DNA of 64,000 bases from Spinacia oleracea (lineage: Eukaryota; Streptophyta; Magnoliopsida; Caryophyllales; Amaranthaceae): assembly GCF_020520425.1 (NCBI RefSeq), contig NC_079490.1, forward strand, positions 5,146,001 to 5,210,000, read 5' to 3'. Shown piece after piece: positions 1 through 11,350 of this stretch. Made by a program: the position numbers and the translations under genes. The notes under the pieces are model-generated. The model saw nothing but the letters and a program-made list of their open reading frames with translations. It was not told where the DNA came from and did not search any database. How positions within the stretch are numbered: position 1 is the stretch's first letter; the number at the start of each line of letters is the position of its first letter.

Positions 1-283
1 CTACTAAGTTTTCGGCCAAATTTCCCATATTTTTAACAGAATGAAAAAGGTAAAAGGAAAGAAATGGAGAAACTCCACTGAAATACTCCACTTTCAGATC
101 TAAACAAGAGAGGAGAGAGAGGTGGACAAAGAAATTCATTTAATTATGTCACGTGTACGGTTTAGGGGAGGGGGACTAGGATTAGGTTAGTGAGTGGGGC
201 TGACATGAGGCTTCTTTTTCAAATTTCAAATTCCTATGTGACAACCGCGACAAGGTCTGCGACTAACGCATCATTTCCGTTAC

Positions 284-566
284 CTAAACTCCAAGACTGA
301 TCTCGTGACCGCGACCATCAGTCTTCACTCTGCCTTCTTCTGGAGCAGAGTCTTGCTTGATGATCCCATCACCATCAGTGTTCACTTTGCCTTCTTCAGG
401 AATAGAATCTTGACTCGGCGGGGGATTCCTACCTCTTCTCAGACTCATTGTCTGGGTAACAACAACAACAACTGGTACAGACACCACTAACACTCAGAGT
501 GACATTAGTAAAGATGGAGATTGAGATCAGAGCAAGAAATAGCAGTTGGATTGATTTACTACCCAT
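284..566 (-). pseudogene. possible small secreted peptide precursor, frame broken
   Basis: On the minus strand an ATG at 566 opens a 45-codon frame (to the stop at 429). It begins MGSKSIQLLFLALISIS, a typical secretory signal peptide: a short basic start, then a hydrophobic core ending near TLSVSG. A second frame, offset by one base (493-284), carries a hydrophilic stretch with two near-copies of a 13-residue unit: QDSIPEEGKVNTDG, then QDSAPEEGRVKTDG. The two frames meet in a GTT-rich run at about 455-475, where a one-base slip would join them. Signal peptide plus repeated acidic unit resembles precursors of secreted plant peptides, but I recognise no named family. Alternatively the 45-residue frame, with its CTSCCCC tail, is the whole product, or the locus is chance coding. 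Transcription is not shown. Confidence 0.35.
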
Positions 567-649
567 GTCTGCTTTGCTTTCTAATTGCTTATGAAAAACC
601 TCTACTTTCTGGGTTATTATTTATAAAGAAATACAAAGTATGGAAACTG

Positions 650-1500
650 GTTAATAACACCAATTGGTTTGTTATGACTTATGACTCTGATCTTATAACT
701 TAGAAACTGCTGGGCTCATATTGCTTGTCATCATTGGAAACTGCTCTGTATTCAAAGCATCAACAATAGTTGAGCTACTGTTTGGTTTGGTTTGATATGT
801 GACTTCTGGTTTGTAAATATTTGGTACCTGTAAGCTGTAACTTAATTCTGAACTGATATGCATTGTCAATTTAAGTTATCTTTACTGTAAATTCGATTCT
901 GTACTTTGTTCTGCATCTGTTATTTCAGTATTATCCTTCCTTAATGGGTATTTCAGTATTTGCGTCTTCTTTTGGAGCTTTGAAGCTTTCCTATATTCTG
1001 TTTCCAAATTTTTATTGACTGATAATTAACTGTTCAAATATAAGCAGTTTCCTCTTACAGTGTTACCAGACTCAGGCACATTAGTATCTGTTTTATGTAC
1101 ACTGAAAATCTAAACTTCAGGACGACTTCAGTCATCCATTCATGCACTACAATGTACAATTTTCTTGTATTCTATCTAAACTAGAAAATTTAGTAGCGCG
1201 AGATAAAATTTGATCTGTTACACAACCCATTCAACAGAATTTAGTGTAGCAAGAATTTGCATATTTACATCGAAGTCTATCTGCAACAGTTTTAAGCACT
1301 TATATCTCCCATTATCTTCGAGTTGCCCTTTTCCTACTCTGCAAGACTTTGTACCAGTAAGGAAAAGAGATAGAGGGGTGTTAGCACATAGCAGTATACC
1401 CATGTACATAGCTGAAACCAACCAATGTGCCAACCTGCAGCAACTTGACTTGTGCTCTATTTCTAGAGCGTTTTCCTATTTAGCCGAAGTTTCCTAGTTC
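650..1500 (+). repeat. orphaned 3' flank of a lost WAK-like gene
   Basis: Positions about 653-765 match, in reverse complement, the sequence just after the stop codon of the intact WAK-like gene (33995-34105); they share TAACACCAATTG and GAAACTGCTGGGCTCATATT. Positions about 820-1470 match, in reverse complement, the downstream flank of the second minus-strand WAK-like copy (28150-28620), for example AGCAGTATACCCATGTACAT. No kinase reading frame precedes it, so this is the 3' untranslated and downstream part of a plus-strand WAK-like copy whose coding part is gone. Short open frames inside it have no support as genes. Confidence 0.7.
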
Positions 1501-2384
1501 ATGTTTTGTTCTATTAATCGAAACCTAACAGACCATCATCCACTTAATTTACAAGGCCTTAACAGACTAACAGATATGCAAAAATACTTCCTCTGATAAT
1601 ATAGGTTTGTCCCTCTACATTCCTGAATTTATGTACCGCCGTTAGAGTGATTATGTACTGCGAATAGTGTTATGAATTTATCAGTCATATAATGTGAACA
1701 TAGATCACAAGATATACCGCGTTATAGATTAGAAATCATCTGTAACCATACACTAATATAAGAGTCGAAATATACGAAGTATTATATTGTCTAGATCAAG
1801 AAATGTTCCACAACCACTTCTCTGAGTCATTCTTTTTTTCTGTCCAAATTATAGCATTTACATAAAGTCTGAAGTCTGAACACAGAAAATTTAAACAGAA
1901 GGGATATGATTAGTACATTGTTTAAGTGAGGATTAGTTTAATGATGAACTCCAAGGGGAATATCGAATATGGTTTTTCATTAGTGTTCCCATTGACCCTT
2001 TGTACAAATTGTTGCTTTTGATGGGTAGAGCTTTTTCCTTTTCATCTTTACAAATTATTTACTCTTATCTTGGACCACATATTTGATGGTTAGTGGAATA
2101 GTGGATAATACGAGTAGGTATACTCGTTTACAAATTCTTGTGAAAGACAGTGTAATACTTATTTAACTGTCAGACCACATGTTATGTCACGTGCCTTTTT
2201 TCCTACCTGGCTTATATAGTAATATTAGGCATAGTTCAGTTAAGAAAATGTGACATGGTCTGAGAAGAGATTAGTTGTACTAGTCTTAACTTATTAAAAT
2301 TAGTGCATTAGATTCCAGAGATTATGGGTATAATCATACTTAAAAAAATTCTTAACTTTTTATTTGACTAAAAACAAACTTATA
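1501..2384. other. AT-rich intergenic stretch
   Basis: I see no gene, splice pattern or clear terminal repeat here. A CACGTG-containing stretch lies near 2189. Confidence 0.6.
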
Positions 2385-2726
2385 CTCCCTCCGTCCCGGA
2401 ATACTCGACCCGGTTTGACCGGCACAGAGTTTAAGGGAATTGAATTGATTTATTAAATTTAATAGGTAGTAGTTGATAGTGGGGTATTATTTTAATGTAG
2501 TTAGTGGGAGGTGGCCCGGTTTGACCAGCACAGAGTTTAAGGGAATTGAATTGACTTATTAAATTTAATAGGTAGTAGTTGATAGTGGGTATTATTTTAA
2601 TGTAGTTAGTGGGAGGTGGGTTAAGAGGTGGGATTGGGGGAGAGTAGGGGTTGAATTTTTAATTATTTTTTGTATGGAGTAGGGGGTAGGTCAGTAGGTG
2701 GGTTAATAGGGGTGGAGTGAGAAATA
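2385..2726. mobile_element. Stowaway-type MITE, 3' end lost
   Basis: It starts after TA with CTCCCTCCGTCCCGGAATAC, the same terminus as the complete copy at 52926-53257. An internal unit of about 106 bases (CGGTTTGACCGGCACAGAGTTTAAGG through the GTGGGAGGTG run) is present twice in tandem, at about 2410 and 2517. The similarity ends near GAGAAATAA without the right inverted repeat, so the element is truncated and cannot move without help. Confidence 0.8.
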
Positions 2727-3970
2727 AGGTGTGTCAAAATCAACTATGAGGTGTGCCGGAACTATTTCCTGCAAATTTTCCGTGTATTTGAATGGTAAAA
2801 TCAGCATTCCGATACTATTATATATTTGCACGCGCAGAGCAGTTACTACAAACCAAATTTCTGACTTGCTTATCCAACTTTTTGAATTCTGCTTGATGGA
2901 ATATTTATAATTCTTCATAACTGCTCTTTTTAACTCATTTTCTAATTTTCTCTTTAGATCTGAAATAATAATAATAATAATAATAATAAAAAAGCAGAAG
3001 ACCCTTTTTACGAGGGGAACTTCTAAAGTGCGCGACTAATTGCCTTTCAAGCGCATTACACTTTTTTTTTAATGCGAAGGCGCACTACACTTTTCACACA
3101 CTGCATATTGTTACGTTAGTATTGTTTACATCAGTACATGTTGCTTTTATTTTTTAATTTTTTTTTGAGGGAAAAGTACGTGTTGCTTAAACTGCTCGAA
3201 TTCTACTCCTTGTGACAGGAGGGAACTATACTCCACACACAAGGCGTGTATTGATGAATCCGTGCACACTGCACACACGAGATTGTTTTTTCGGATATAG
3301 AGAAACAATTCTGTAAAAAGTACGATTCATGTTTAAAGAAGTATCATTCTGTAAAAAAAAATAAAAAAGTACCATTTATTTTTTAAAAAGTATTATTTTT
3401 TTTAAAAAAAAAAAAAAAGTACCATTTTTGTTTAAAATAGTACTATTTAATTTACTTTTTGTCCTTTTTTCTATTTTGTCTTTTGCTATGATATGCATTT
3501 GACCACACATATCTAATATTCGAAAATACTTTCTCTTGCATACACCGCGTTTGGACGGTGGTCTGTGACTGAGTGTAATCGCGCAGCCTACATCAGTGTA
3601 AACACAGGTCAAAATTCTAGTAAATTAAACACATATTATACACACTTTAAAGTGTAGTACACCAATTATCATATCTAGCCTTAAATATTGCTTGTTTTGC
3701 TCTTAGATAAGATTCACACACACTAAATCCCATTTTTCTATCACCTAGGACTTATTTTATCCAAAGATTCTTCACTTATAAAGTAACAACAATAATAGAC
3801 ATCTAGATCACATGAATTTGTTTTCATCAAATAAAGAATTCGCGTTGATTTATAAATTTTCATCAGCATTCTTGTCAATATAATCAAGACTTCCTTTAAA
3901 TCTTTAATGAAAGACTTCTGTTGCTTTCATATTGTCATTAACAAGATTTCTCCTGTTTATCAGCAAAAAT
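2727..3970. other. intergenic, microsatellite and A-rich repeats upstream of a WAK pseudogene
   Basis: It holds an (AAT)n microsatellite at 2964-2991. At 3300-3450 there is a degenerate repetition of AAGTACCATTT/AAAGTATTATTT separated by A-runs. No gene is visible. The last 300 bases are AT-rich and would be the promoter of the pseudogene that follows. Confidence 0.6.
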
Positions 3971-4373
3971 ATGACAACTATCTCATCAGCAGCATTCCTC
4001 ACTTGGACATGGCTTCTTCTTCTTCTAGCTTTTCCATGTCGAGCTGTTTCGGCCTCATTCTCAGAACCCGCCACCATGCTCACCGCCGCAAACACCGCGA
4101 AGCCGGGATGTCAAACGCACGTGCGGGAACTTATCGATTCCTTACCCTTTTGGCATTGGCAGAGACTGCGCCATGGGAGAAGACTACGTCATCAAATGCG
4201 TCACTGTGAACAACACCATCTATGCTCTGTATGTCGATGACAGTACAGCAACTCTCGATATATCTGAAACAGAGTTGACGATGACAGCTACTCCGGCGGC
4301 TCAATCTTGTGACTCTACCGGAAAAGCAGTTGATAATCTGTACGGAAGCTTCCACGTCACAGATAATTTTAAA

Positions 4374-5262
4374 TAGACTTGTCAAAATTGACCCGATCCG
4401 GAAATATACTGGGTCTTGATTGAACAAGATTTTACAACTCATAACCCGATGTTATCCGAACTCGAACAATGCGAAAATTAATGGGTTAAAATCCGACCAA
4501 TTTAAAATAGTTGAGTACTGAAATTTTAAGCCCAATAAACACGTTGTCGTTAAAGTTGTTCAAACATATCATTGGGTCGGGTTCTGGTCGGGTCATTTCG
4601 GGTATCAGGTCATGATCAAATCGGGTCATGTCGCTTTATCAATCGGGTTCAAGTCAGATTCGGTCGGATCATGTCGGGTTTTTCCCATTTTGGGTACAAG
4701 TCGGATTTGGTCGGGTTTAATTTCGGGTTTGGTCTTATACAGTCGGGTTTAAATCGGGTTTATAACAGTTAATCTCGGGTTTGTAGCAGTTCATCTTGGG
4801 TTTGGGGTCAAGTTCAGTTCGGATAATTTTAGAGTCGGTTAAAATTTAGGCTGGGTTACTCTCAGACACGAGTTAAGATCGAGTTAGTAACTGATTTGGT
4901 CGGTTACGTGTTCGATCGATTACTATTACTGGGTTTTATATAATTTTAATTTGAATTATACAACAATTTATGGTAGAATTTGACTATATACAAACTCGTG
5001 TACAAAAAATTGTTCATTTGAACACATATTTTGTTTATTTATTATTACACAAATTATACACGTTTTAAAAATTTCTACGACCATTGGTTCGATCCAAATC
5101 CGAAGATTCTGGGTCTTGAACAAACATCTATAAACCCGAAACTTAATTTTTATTACCTGGCCCAACCGATCTATATCCGAATATTTTGGGTCTTGAACAA
5201 ACTTTATAATCCTTAAATAAATTTTTTTTAACCCGGTCCGACCGACCCGTTTGACATATCTA
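4374..5262. mobile_element. hAT-like non-autonomous insertion in WAK exon 1
   Basis: The WAK coding sequence is interrupted between FHVT and GKPYALSSTANK. The insert begins TAGACTTGTCAAA and ends TTTGACATATCTA, a loosely matched inverted repeat, and is full of TCGGGTTT-type motifs. Its style matches the hAT MITEs elsewhere in the window, but no clean 8-bp target duplication is left, so the superfamily is an inference. Confidence 0.6.
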
Positions 5263-5828
5263 CAGGAAAACCGTACGCACTATCATCCACAGCCAACAAG
5301 TTCATCGTCACCGGTTGCCACCACTACGGCCTAATCGAGGCACAAACGCGAGCCGGCCGGAAAGTCATCAGCTGCGTCGCCCTATGCACAAAGGAAGAAG
5401 ATTTACTCGACGAGTCATGTTCCGGTCTCGGCTGCTGTGAAGCTCCGATCCCAAAGGGGTTACAAGACTTCAATGCGAGCTTAGAGAAGATAATATACAA
5501 CACGAGTTTCTCATCAGGAAACTGCAGTTACGCCTTCATTGCGAAACGATCAAGTATTAGCTTTCGTCGAGCTATCGATTTGCAGGACCCTAGTTTTGCT
5601 TCTAAGGTGGAGGTTATGCCTGCTGTGCTTGACTGGTTTGTTGCGAATGCGAGGTGCAGAGTTGCGAGGAAGAAGAATGGTAGTTATGCGTGTCAAGGGA
5701 ATACAGATTGTGTTGATCTTGATAAGGATTTGAATGTGTATGGTTATCGGTGTAGATGTCGAGCAGGGTATGAGGGGAATCCGTATCTCAGTCCAGGTTG
5801 TACAGGTTAGTATCCCCTTCGATCGATC

Positions 5829-6406
5829 TAGAGATGCAAATGAGTCGAGTCGGCCGAGTTTTAATCGGCCAAGTTTTAGGCTGTCCGGGATGAACTTGAT
5901 GGGGATTATTAGTGTTCGAGCTTGAACGAACTTTGAAAACTTCCTGTTTGAGTTTTGTTCACGAACAAACTTATTTGCATTTCGAGTTTGAGCTCGAGCT
6001 TAAAAACGAGCTTCATAAAACAAAAATTTCATACATCTATTTAATTTATTGTATTGGAGTAAGTTTTTTCAAATATTTTTATAGTTCAAATATATGGCAA
6101 AAAATTTCATATGTAACGAAAATTTTGATTTAATTTAAAAGATATACATTGAAGAAACTACAACACTTTTAAAATGTCATAAAAGTATATTTTTATCGAG
6201 GTTTTAATGAGTTATATAATTGAACATAATCACGCTTAAAAAAAGAATTTAAATGAGTTGTTCATGAGCATAAACGAGCCGAACATGGCGTTGTTTGAGC
6301 TTGACGAGTTTATTTTTTGTCCAAGCTTGTTTATTAACTTATCAAACGACTTTTGACCGAGTTCGTTTACGAGCAGCTCTCGAACATCGGCTCATTTACG
6401 CCCCTA
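5829..6406. mobile_element. hAT-like MITE in WAK pseudogene intron 1
   Basis: Left end TAGAGATGCAAATGAG and right end CTCATTTACGCCCCTA are imperfect inverted repeats. The interior contains paired GAGCTCGAGC-type motifs near both ends. No matching 8-bp target duplication could be found. Confidence 0.5.
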
Positions 6407-6681
6407 CCTCTTCTCCGCGGTTGATGTTAGATGTATTCCTTTTTTGACGGTTCAAGGCTTAGAATTATATACTTGGTATGTGGTTCTGAGATCGATCATT
6501 ACCTCTTTGCGCAGATATCAATGAGTGTGAAGGACCAAGTAATCCTTGCTCTGAAATTTGTGTGAACACTCCAGGAAGCTATGAATGTCACTGCCCAAAT
6601 GGTTATCGAGGTGATGGCAGGAAATCTGGGCCTGGTTGTTTGGCTAAGATCTCAAAACTGGCCTTACCTCTTGGTAATCAC

Positions 6682-7197
6682 TACTCTCTCCATTTTTAAG
6701 TACTTGCAACAGTTTTACTTTTGCATTAAGTTACACATGCATTAGCTTTAACAAAATTTTCTTACTACTATATATATAAATCAAATGTTATTGTGTAATA
6801 TGTTTAGATTAGTCTTAGTGTGTATTCACTACAGGAAATTGTACCATTAACGACGGGAATTCCCGTTGCTAAAGGCTAATAATATATCGTTAATTAATGC
6901 CGGATTTTCTGTCACGAACCCGTCATAGAAGGAGGCCGTCGTTAATGAAAAATCTCGTCGTTAACCCGTCGTAAAAAAACATTTGGGACGATTGTTCCCG
7001 TCTTTGTTTGGTTCTTTTGCGACAGAATTTTTGACCCGTCGTAATTAGGTTGTCATTAAAGATACAAATTCTGTAGTGATTTTTCAAATATCAATTTTAT
7101 TTTTATTTTTTTACTAATATGTAATTACATATAATTACGGTTAAACTAGTGCCTTGGCAAATGTGTAGTTAAACTGTTGCAAATATTCGGCACAGAA
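6682..7197. mobile_element. Stowaway-like MITE in intron 2, split by a CACTA element
   Basis: The ends CTACTCTCTCCATTTTTAAG and AACTGTTGCAAATATTCGG are inverted repeats of one family. Two more copies of the same element lie inside the kinase exon (about 8099-8318 and 8478-8698). This copy carries the CACTA insertion at 6827-7078. Confidence 0.6.
6827..7078. mobile_element. non-autonomous CACTA element
   Basis: It begins CACTACAGGAAATTGTACC and ends ACAAATTCTGTAGTG, giving the CACTA-type terminal inverted repeat. It is flanked by the 3-bp target duplication ATT (6824-6826 and 7079-7081). The inner sequence repeats GTCGTTAA/CCCGTCGT motifs typical of CACTA subterminal repeats. At 252 bases it encodes nothing. 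Confidence 0.88.
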
Positions 7198-7949
7198 GAA
7201 GCATCCTCGTTGATTTTTGAAAGGAATTTGGTGTAATAAAACAAGTTTCCTTAACAATTCTCAGCCAACAACCCTATATACTTGTGTTTTTCCAGGAATT
7301 GGCATAGGCTTGGGTACTGTAATCTTCATCATATTCGGATACTGGCTTTTTATCATATCAAAAAGAAGAAAGGAAATCATACGAAAAGCAACAAACTTCG
7401 AACGAAATGGTGGTTTGTTATTGCAACAACAGATGACTTCTTAAGACGGTATGTTAGAGAAAACAAGGCTTTTCACCTCAGATGAGCTACAGAAGGCTAC
7501 TGACAGCTACAACGAAGACAGAATTCTCGGTAAGGGCGGTCAAGGTACCGTCTACAAAGGTATGCTGAGTGATGGAAATATTGTTGCAATAAAGAAATCT
7601 AACATAGGAAAAGGCGATCAATTAAGTCAATTCATCAATGAAGTGGTAATTTTATCACAAATTAACCACAGGAATATAGTTAGCCTGTTGGGGTGTTGTT
7701 TGGAGACTGATGTTCCATTGCTGGTTTACGAGTTTGTCCCAAATGGTACTCTTTCTAAGTATATCCATAGCCCTAGTGAGGATTTCCCGATTACTTGGGA
7801 AATGCGTTTGCAGATTGCTATAGATGTTGCGGGTGCACTTACTTACTTGCACTCTGCATCCTCAAACCCTGTTTTTCATAGAGATATCAAAACCTCTAAC
7901 ATACTTCTTGATGCAAGATACAGAGCTAAGTTGTCAGATTTTGGGACAT

Positions 7950-8870
7950 CGAGATCTGTTGCTGTTGATCAAACTCATTTAACAACTCGTGTTTTAGGTA
8001 CGTTTGGTTATCTTGATCCTGAAGACTTTCGGTCAAACCAGGAAAAGAGCGATGTTTATGGATTTGGAGTAACTATATTAAAAATTTACCTTTTGGTAAT
8101 TATTACTTTCCCTGTTCCTGGATACTTACAACAGTTTGACTTTTGCACAATTTATACATTAACTTTGATCAAGTTTTCTTACTAAATATAAGTGTATATT
8201 TTTCAAATATCAATTTTTTAATTTTTTTACTAATATGTAATTGTATATAATGAAAGTTAAACTAGTACCTTGACAAGTGTGTCAGTCAAACTGTTGCAAG
8301 TATTCAGGAACAGTGGAAGCATCTCTCATTAATTTTCAAAAGAAAATTGATTTGTTGCTATTGATCAAACTCATTTAACCACTCGTGTTCTAGGTACATT
8401 TGGTTATCTTGGTTCTGAATACTTTCGGTCAAACCAGTTTACAGAAAAGAGCGATGTTTATGGGTTTGGAGTAACTATTACTCTCTCCATTCTTGAATGC
8501 TTATAACAGTTTGACTTTTGCTCTATTTATACATTAATTTCGACCAATTTTTCATACTAATATTATTGTACATTTTTTCAAATATCAATTTTTTTAAGTT
8601 TTTACTAATACGAAGTATGTAATTGTATATAATGATGGTTAAACTAGTACCTTGAGAAGTGTGTCAGTCAAACTGTTACAAGTATTCAGGAACAAAGGAA
8701 AAATCTCTCGTTGATTTTCAAAAGGAAATTGATCTGTTGTTGTTGATCAAACTCATTTAACAACTCGTGTTCTAGGTACATTCGGTTATCTTGATCCTGA
8801 ATACTTCCGGTCAAACCAATTCACAGAAAAGAGCGACGTTTATGGGTTCGGAGTAGTTCTTGTAGAGCTT
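7950..8870 (+). repeat. three tandem copies of a kinase segment plus MITE
   Basis: The motif AAACTCATTT followed by AACTCGTGTT and GGTTATCTTG occurs at 7971, 8367 and 8749, a spacing of 396 and 382 bases. Each copy encodes the activation-segment end ([14 protein letters not shown]), followed in the first two by a copy of the ~230-base MITE seen in intron 2. Only the third copy continues into the rest of the kinase (VELLTGKKAI). The first copy has lost six bases (SNQEKSDV instead of [10 protein letters not shown]). Confidence 0.85.
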
Positions 8871-9257
8871 CTGACAGGAAAAAAGGCGATTCTTCCAACC
8901 GAATCTCACAATTCAAGAAGTCTTTCATCATGGTTTCTGTCAAACATGGAAAATCCCAACTTGTCTGATATTTTGGCTTCTCAAGTTACCAAAGAAGGAA
9001 GAGAAGAAGCTATACTTTCTGTTGCTTATCTTGCTAAAAGGTGTCTGGATATGGATGGGAAACAAAGGCCAACAATGAGAGAAACTGCATTAGAGTTGGA
9101 GATGATCAGTCAACAGTATCAGAAGGTCACTGCATATGCACCAACAGAGATCAGTAACAGTCCAAGTTCTTGTCTTTTGCCTCGAGATGTATCTGGTACG
9201 GAAGAAGATTGGTCTTTTCCTTCAAACTGGTCTACATCTTCAAGAATTCAACCCTGA

Positions 9258-10951
9258 AAATCATGACCAAAAAACACAGAATTTGCACCTGAATTTTTCT
9301 GAGGTGGTAATTGTTCTTTGTTTTCTTTTTGTTTGTTCTGGGGTGGATTCACTGGATTGTACAAAGATTACAATCTTGACTGAATGATTAGAGTTCAGTT
9401 AACGAGTTTTATTATTGCGGTAAGTCTGAAGTAATCTGATGATCAATTTAAACTCACCTGTATGTTTGTTAGAACACTGCATTCTATTATACTAATCAAC
9501 CATTTTCAACCATGAAAGAACAGAGGTATACCCTAGTACTCCAAAGGAAAAATAGTTTACTGAAAAAGTTGCAGAAAATTGAAACATACCTGCAGGACTT
9601 GTTTTGGGTCTTATATTGTTAGCAGAAGATTCAAACGTGCAATTTTTAGTTTCAAGACTAGAGTGTTTTCTAATTAAGCTATGACATTTTACATGTTATA
9701 TTTGCAAAAAAATAATATTAATATAGTACGAAGTACAAAATAAGGAGTAATTATTTTCTGAAAAAAAGTTAAAACATAATTTCATTAAATAATATACTCC
9801 GTGACTTTATCCCACAGAGCGGTAACTAGGTCGAAACAACCAACTCACTTCGCCTAGTAGGGGGAGCGAGCCCAAAAGCTCCCCCTTTTCCGAGCAGGCC
9901 AATCTTCCAATAATTAATTCTTATTTACATAATAATTTGAGGCATCGTCCGTGATATGGGTGTTAACGAGCCGAACCTTCTCGCGAACTACTCGATGCTC
10001 GACTCAACAAAGTTCGGTCAAAGCTCTGCTCGAGCAGGCTCGTCTCGAGCTCGGGTTCGGCTAGAGAACTTAATGAGCCAAGCCTGAGCTATCAATGACT
10101 CGGTTCAAAAGCTCGTGAACAAGCTCGTGCATAAATTAATTTTAATAGATAATTATTTTTAACATATAAAACATGAAAAAGAATCGATAAACATGTTTCT
10201 TAATAATACGATACTACTATATGTCTATATATAGAGAAACAATCTGAAACATTACATGTCGTAAGACTACTTAAAATTGGGTAAAATATCTTCTTTTTAA
10301 TAGTACAATTTTACTTCGTACAAGTGTGTAACAAATAATTTTCAAGTTTACCTAAAAATATGTGATAGGAAATAAACGCAACTTACATTAACGGACAAGA
10401 ACGCAAGCCAAAATCTTAAGTCTAAATTGATAATTAATATTAGGCCCAAGACGAGAATTGCGGGTTACTGTGGGTTGAAGGGTGGATGCTTTTAGTGAAA
10501 CATTAACATGTTGTGATTACATGGAGCAGTAGAATGCACCTCAATGTAGGAAGCTTGGTTGGAATTATTATCTTGTGTTTTAATATTTTCCTAGTTTATT
10601 CGAATGTTAAGTAGGAAGCTAGTAACATTATGGTATTCTAGAATTATTTAATCTCTAAGAGCACGTGTAATTCTAGTAGATGAGAATTTCTAGTTTAGCC
10701 TATAAAATATGGTTTAGGTTTAGCTAGAAAATAAGAGGGAAAATACATTAATGGGAGGAGTCATTAATTGAGAGGTTATAGTATTATTTGCAGGAACTTA
10801 ATAATACGATATTACTTAAGGGGAGCAAATATAATTTTCCTCTATAAGAACATGAACTTATAACACAATCTATTTAGACAACGTTGGTGAAGCCGCTCAA
10901 AACTAAAAAAATGGGTGGAAAACATAAATGAAGTAAATGGCTTATATTTTA
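9258..10951. other. intergenic with decayed repeats
   Basis: The first 200 bases are probably the 3' untranslated region of the WAK pseudogene. At 9859-9886 a 9-bp perfect stem (AGGGGGAGC/GCTCCCCCT) is followed by TTTT. At about 9958-10130 there is a decayed hAT-like end with GAGCTCGGGTTCGG-type motifs. The rest (10130-10950) shows nothing recognisable. Confidence 0.5.
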
Positions 10952-11350
10952 CGGAAATGATAAAGGTCGCAACATGCGACCTTTAAGCCGTGTCACAGTG
11001 GTGACATGGCACGCCTATGTGTCATAAATATATTTGGAAACAAAAATATTTAGATTTTATAACCTGTTATACATGTTACCAAAAAGGTAGGAAAATCTTA
11101 ATATTCTAATTTACAAATTGAATAATATAATTTCCATTTTAGAAAAAATTATTCTACTTTGTATAGGAAATTAGATAAATATACTTTTTATTATTTATAT
11201 AATATAGGAAATTAAAACATCTAATTTGCTCTCCCTCGAAAGAAAGGGTATCCTCTCTACGTGCATAACGATAGACAAACCCTACCGCAAGTTCCGGCCA
11301 ATCTGCCAAACCGTTCCGGCCGATCTACCTTCGATCGCCTGCTTCTCACC

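Larger units (their letters stand above)
3971..9257 (+). pseudogene. wall-associated receptor kinase-like gene, multiply disrupted
   Basis: Its intact relative lies at 34097-41114. The start at 3971 opens a signal peptide (MTTISSAAFLTWTWLLLLLA), followed by the GUB_WAK wall-binding start EPATMLTAANTAKPGCQT. An extra base near 4114 then shifts the frame; CGNLSIPYPFGIGRDC follows in the next frame. Exon 1 is split by an insertion (4374-5262), resumes at 5263 and ends at 5805 with a GT donor. Exon 2 (6515-6673) encodes the calcium-binding EGF domain ([12 protein letters not shown]). Exon 3 starts at 7296 with the membrane helix (GIGLGTVIFIIFGYW). A TAA at 7442-7444 sits where the relatives have a lysine codon (MTS*DGM versus MSSKDGM). 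The kinase has [24 protein letters not shown] and DFGTS, but its GTFGYLDPE segment is present three times (about 7960, 8360, 8740). It ends after MDGKQRPTMRE with a stop at 9257. No functional receptor can be made. Confidence 0.88.

Noticed and set aside
3907..4240. Two ~100-codon frames at the WAK pseudogene start as separate genes
   Set aside because: Each is part WAK signal peptide or shifted WAK sequence; the homology passes from one frame to the next at the frameshift.
4374..5262. Intron in WAK exon 1
   Set aside because: The relatives have no intron there, the borders are not GT-AG, and the interior has transposon-like repeats.
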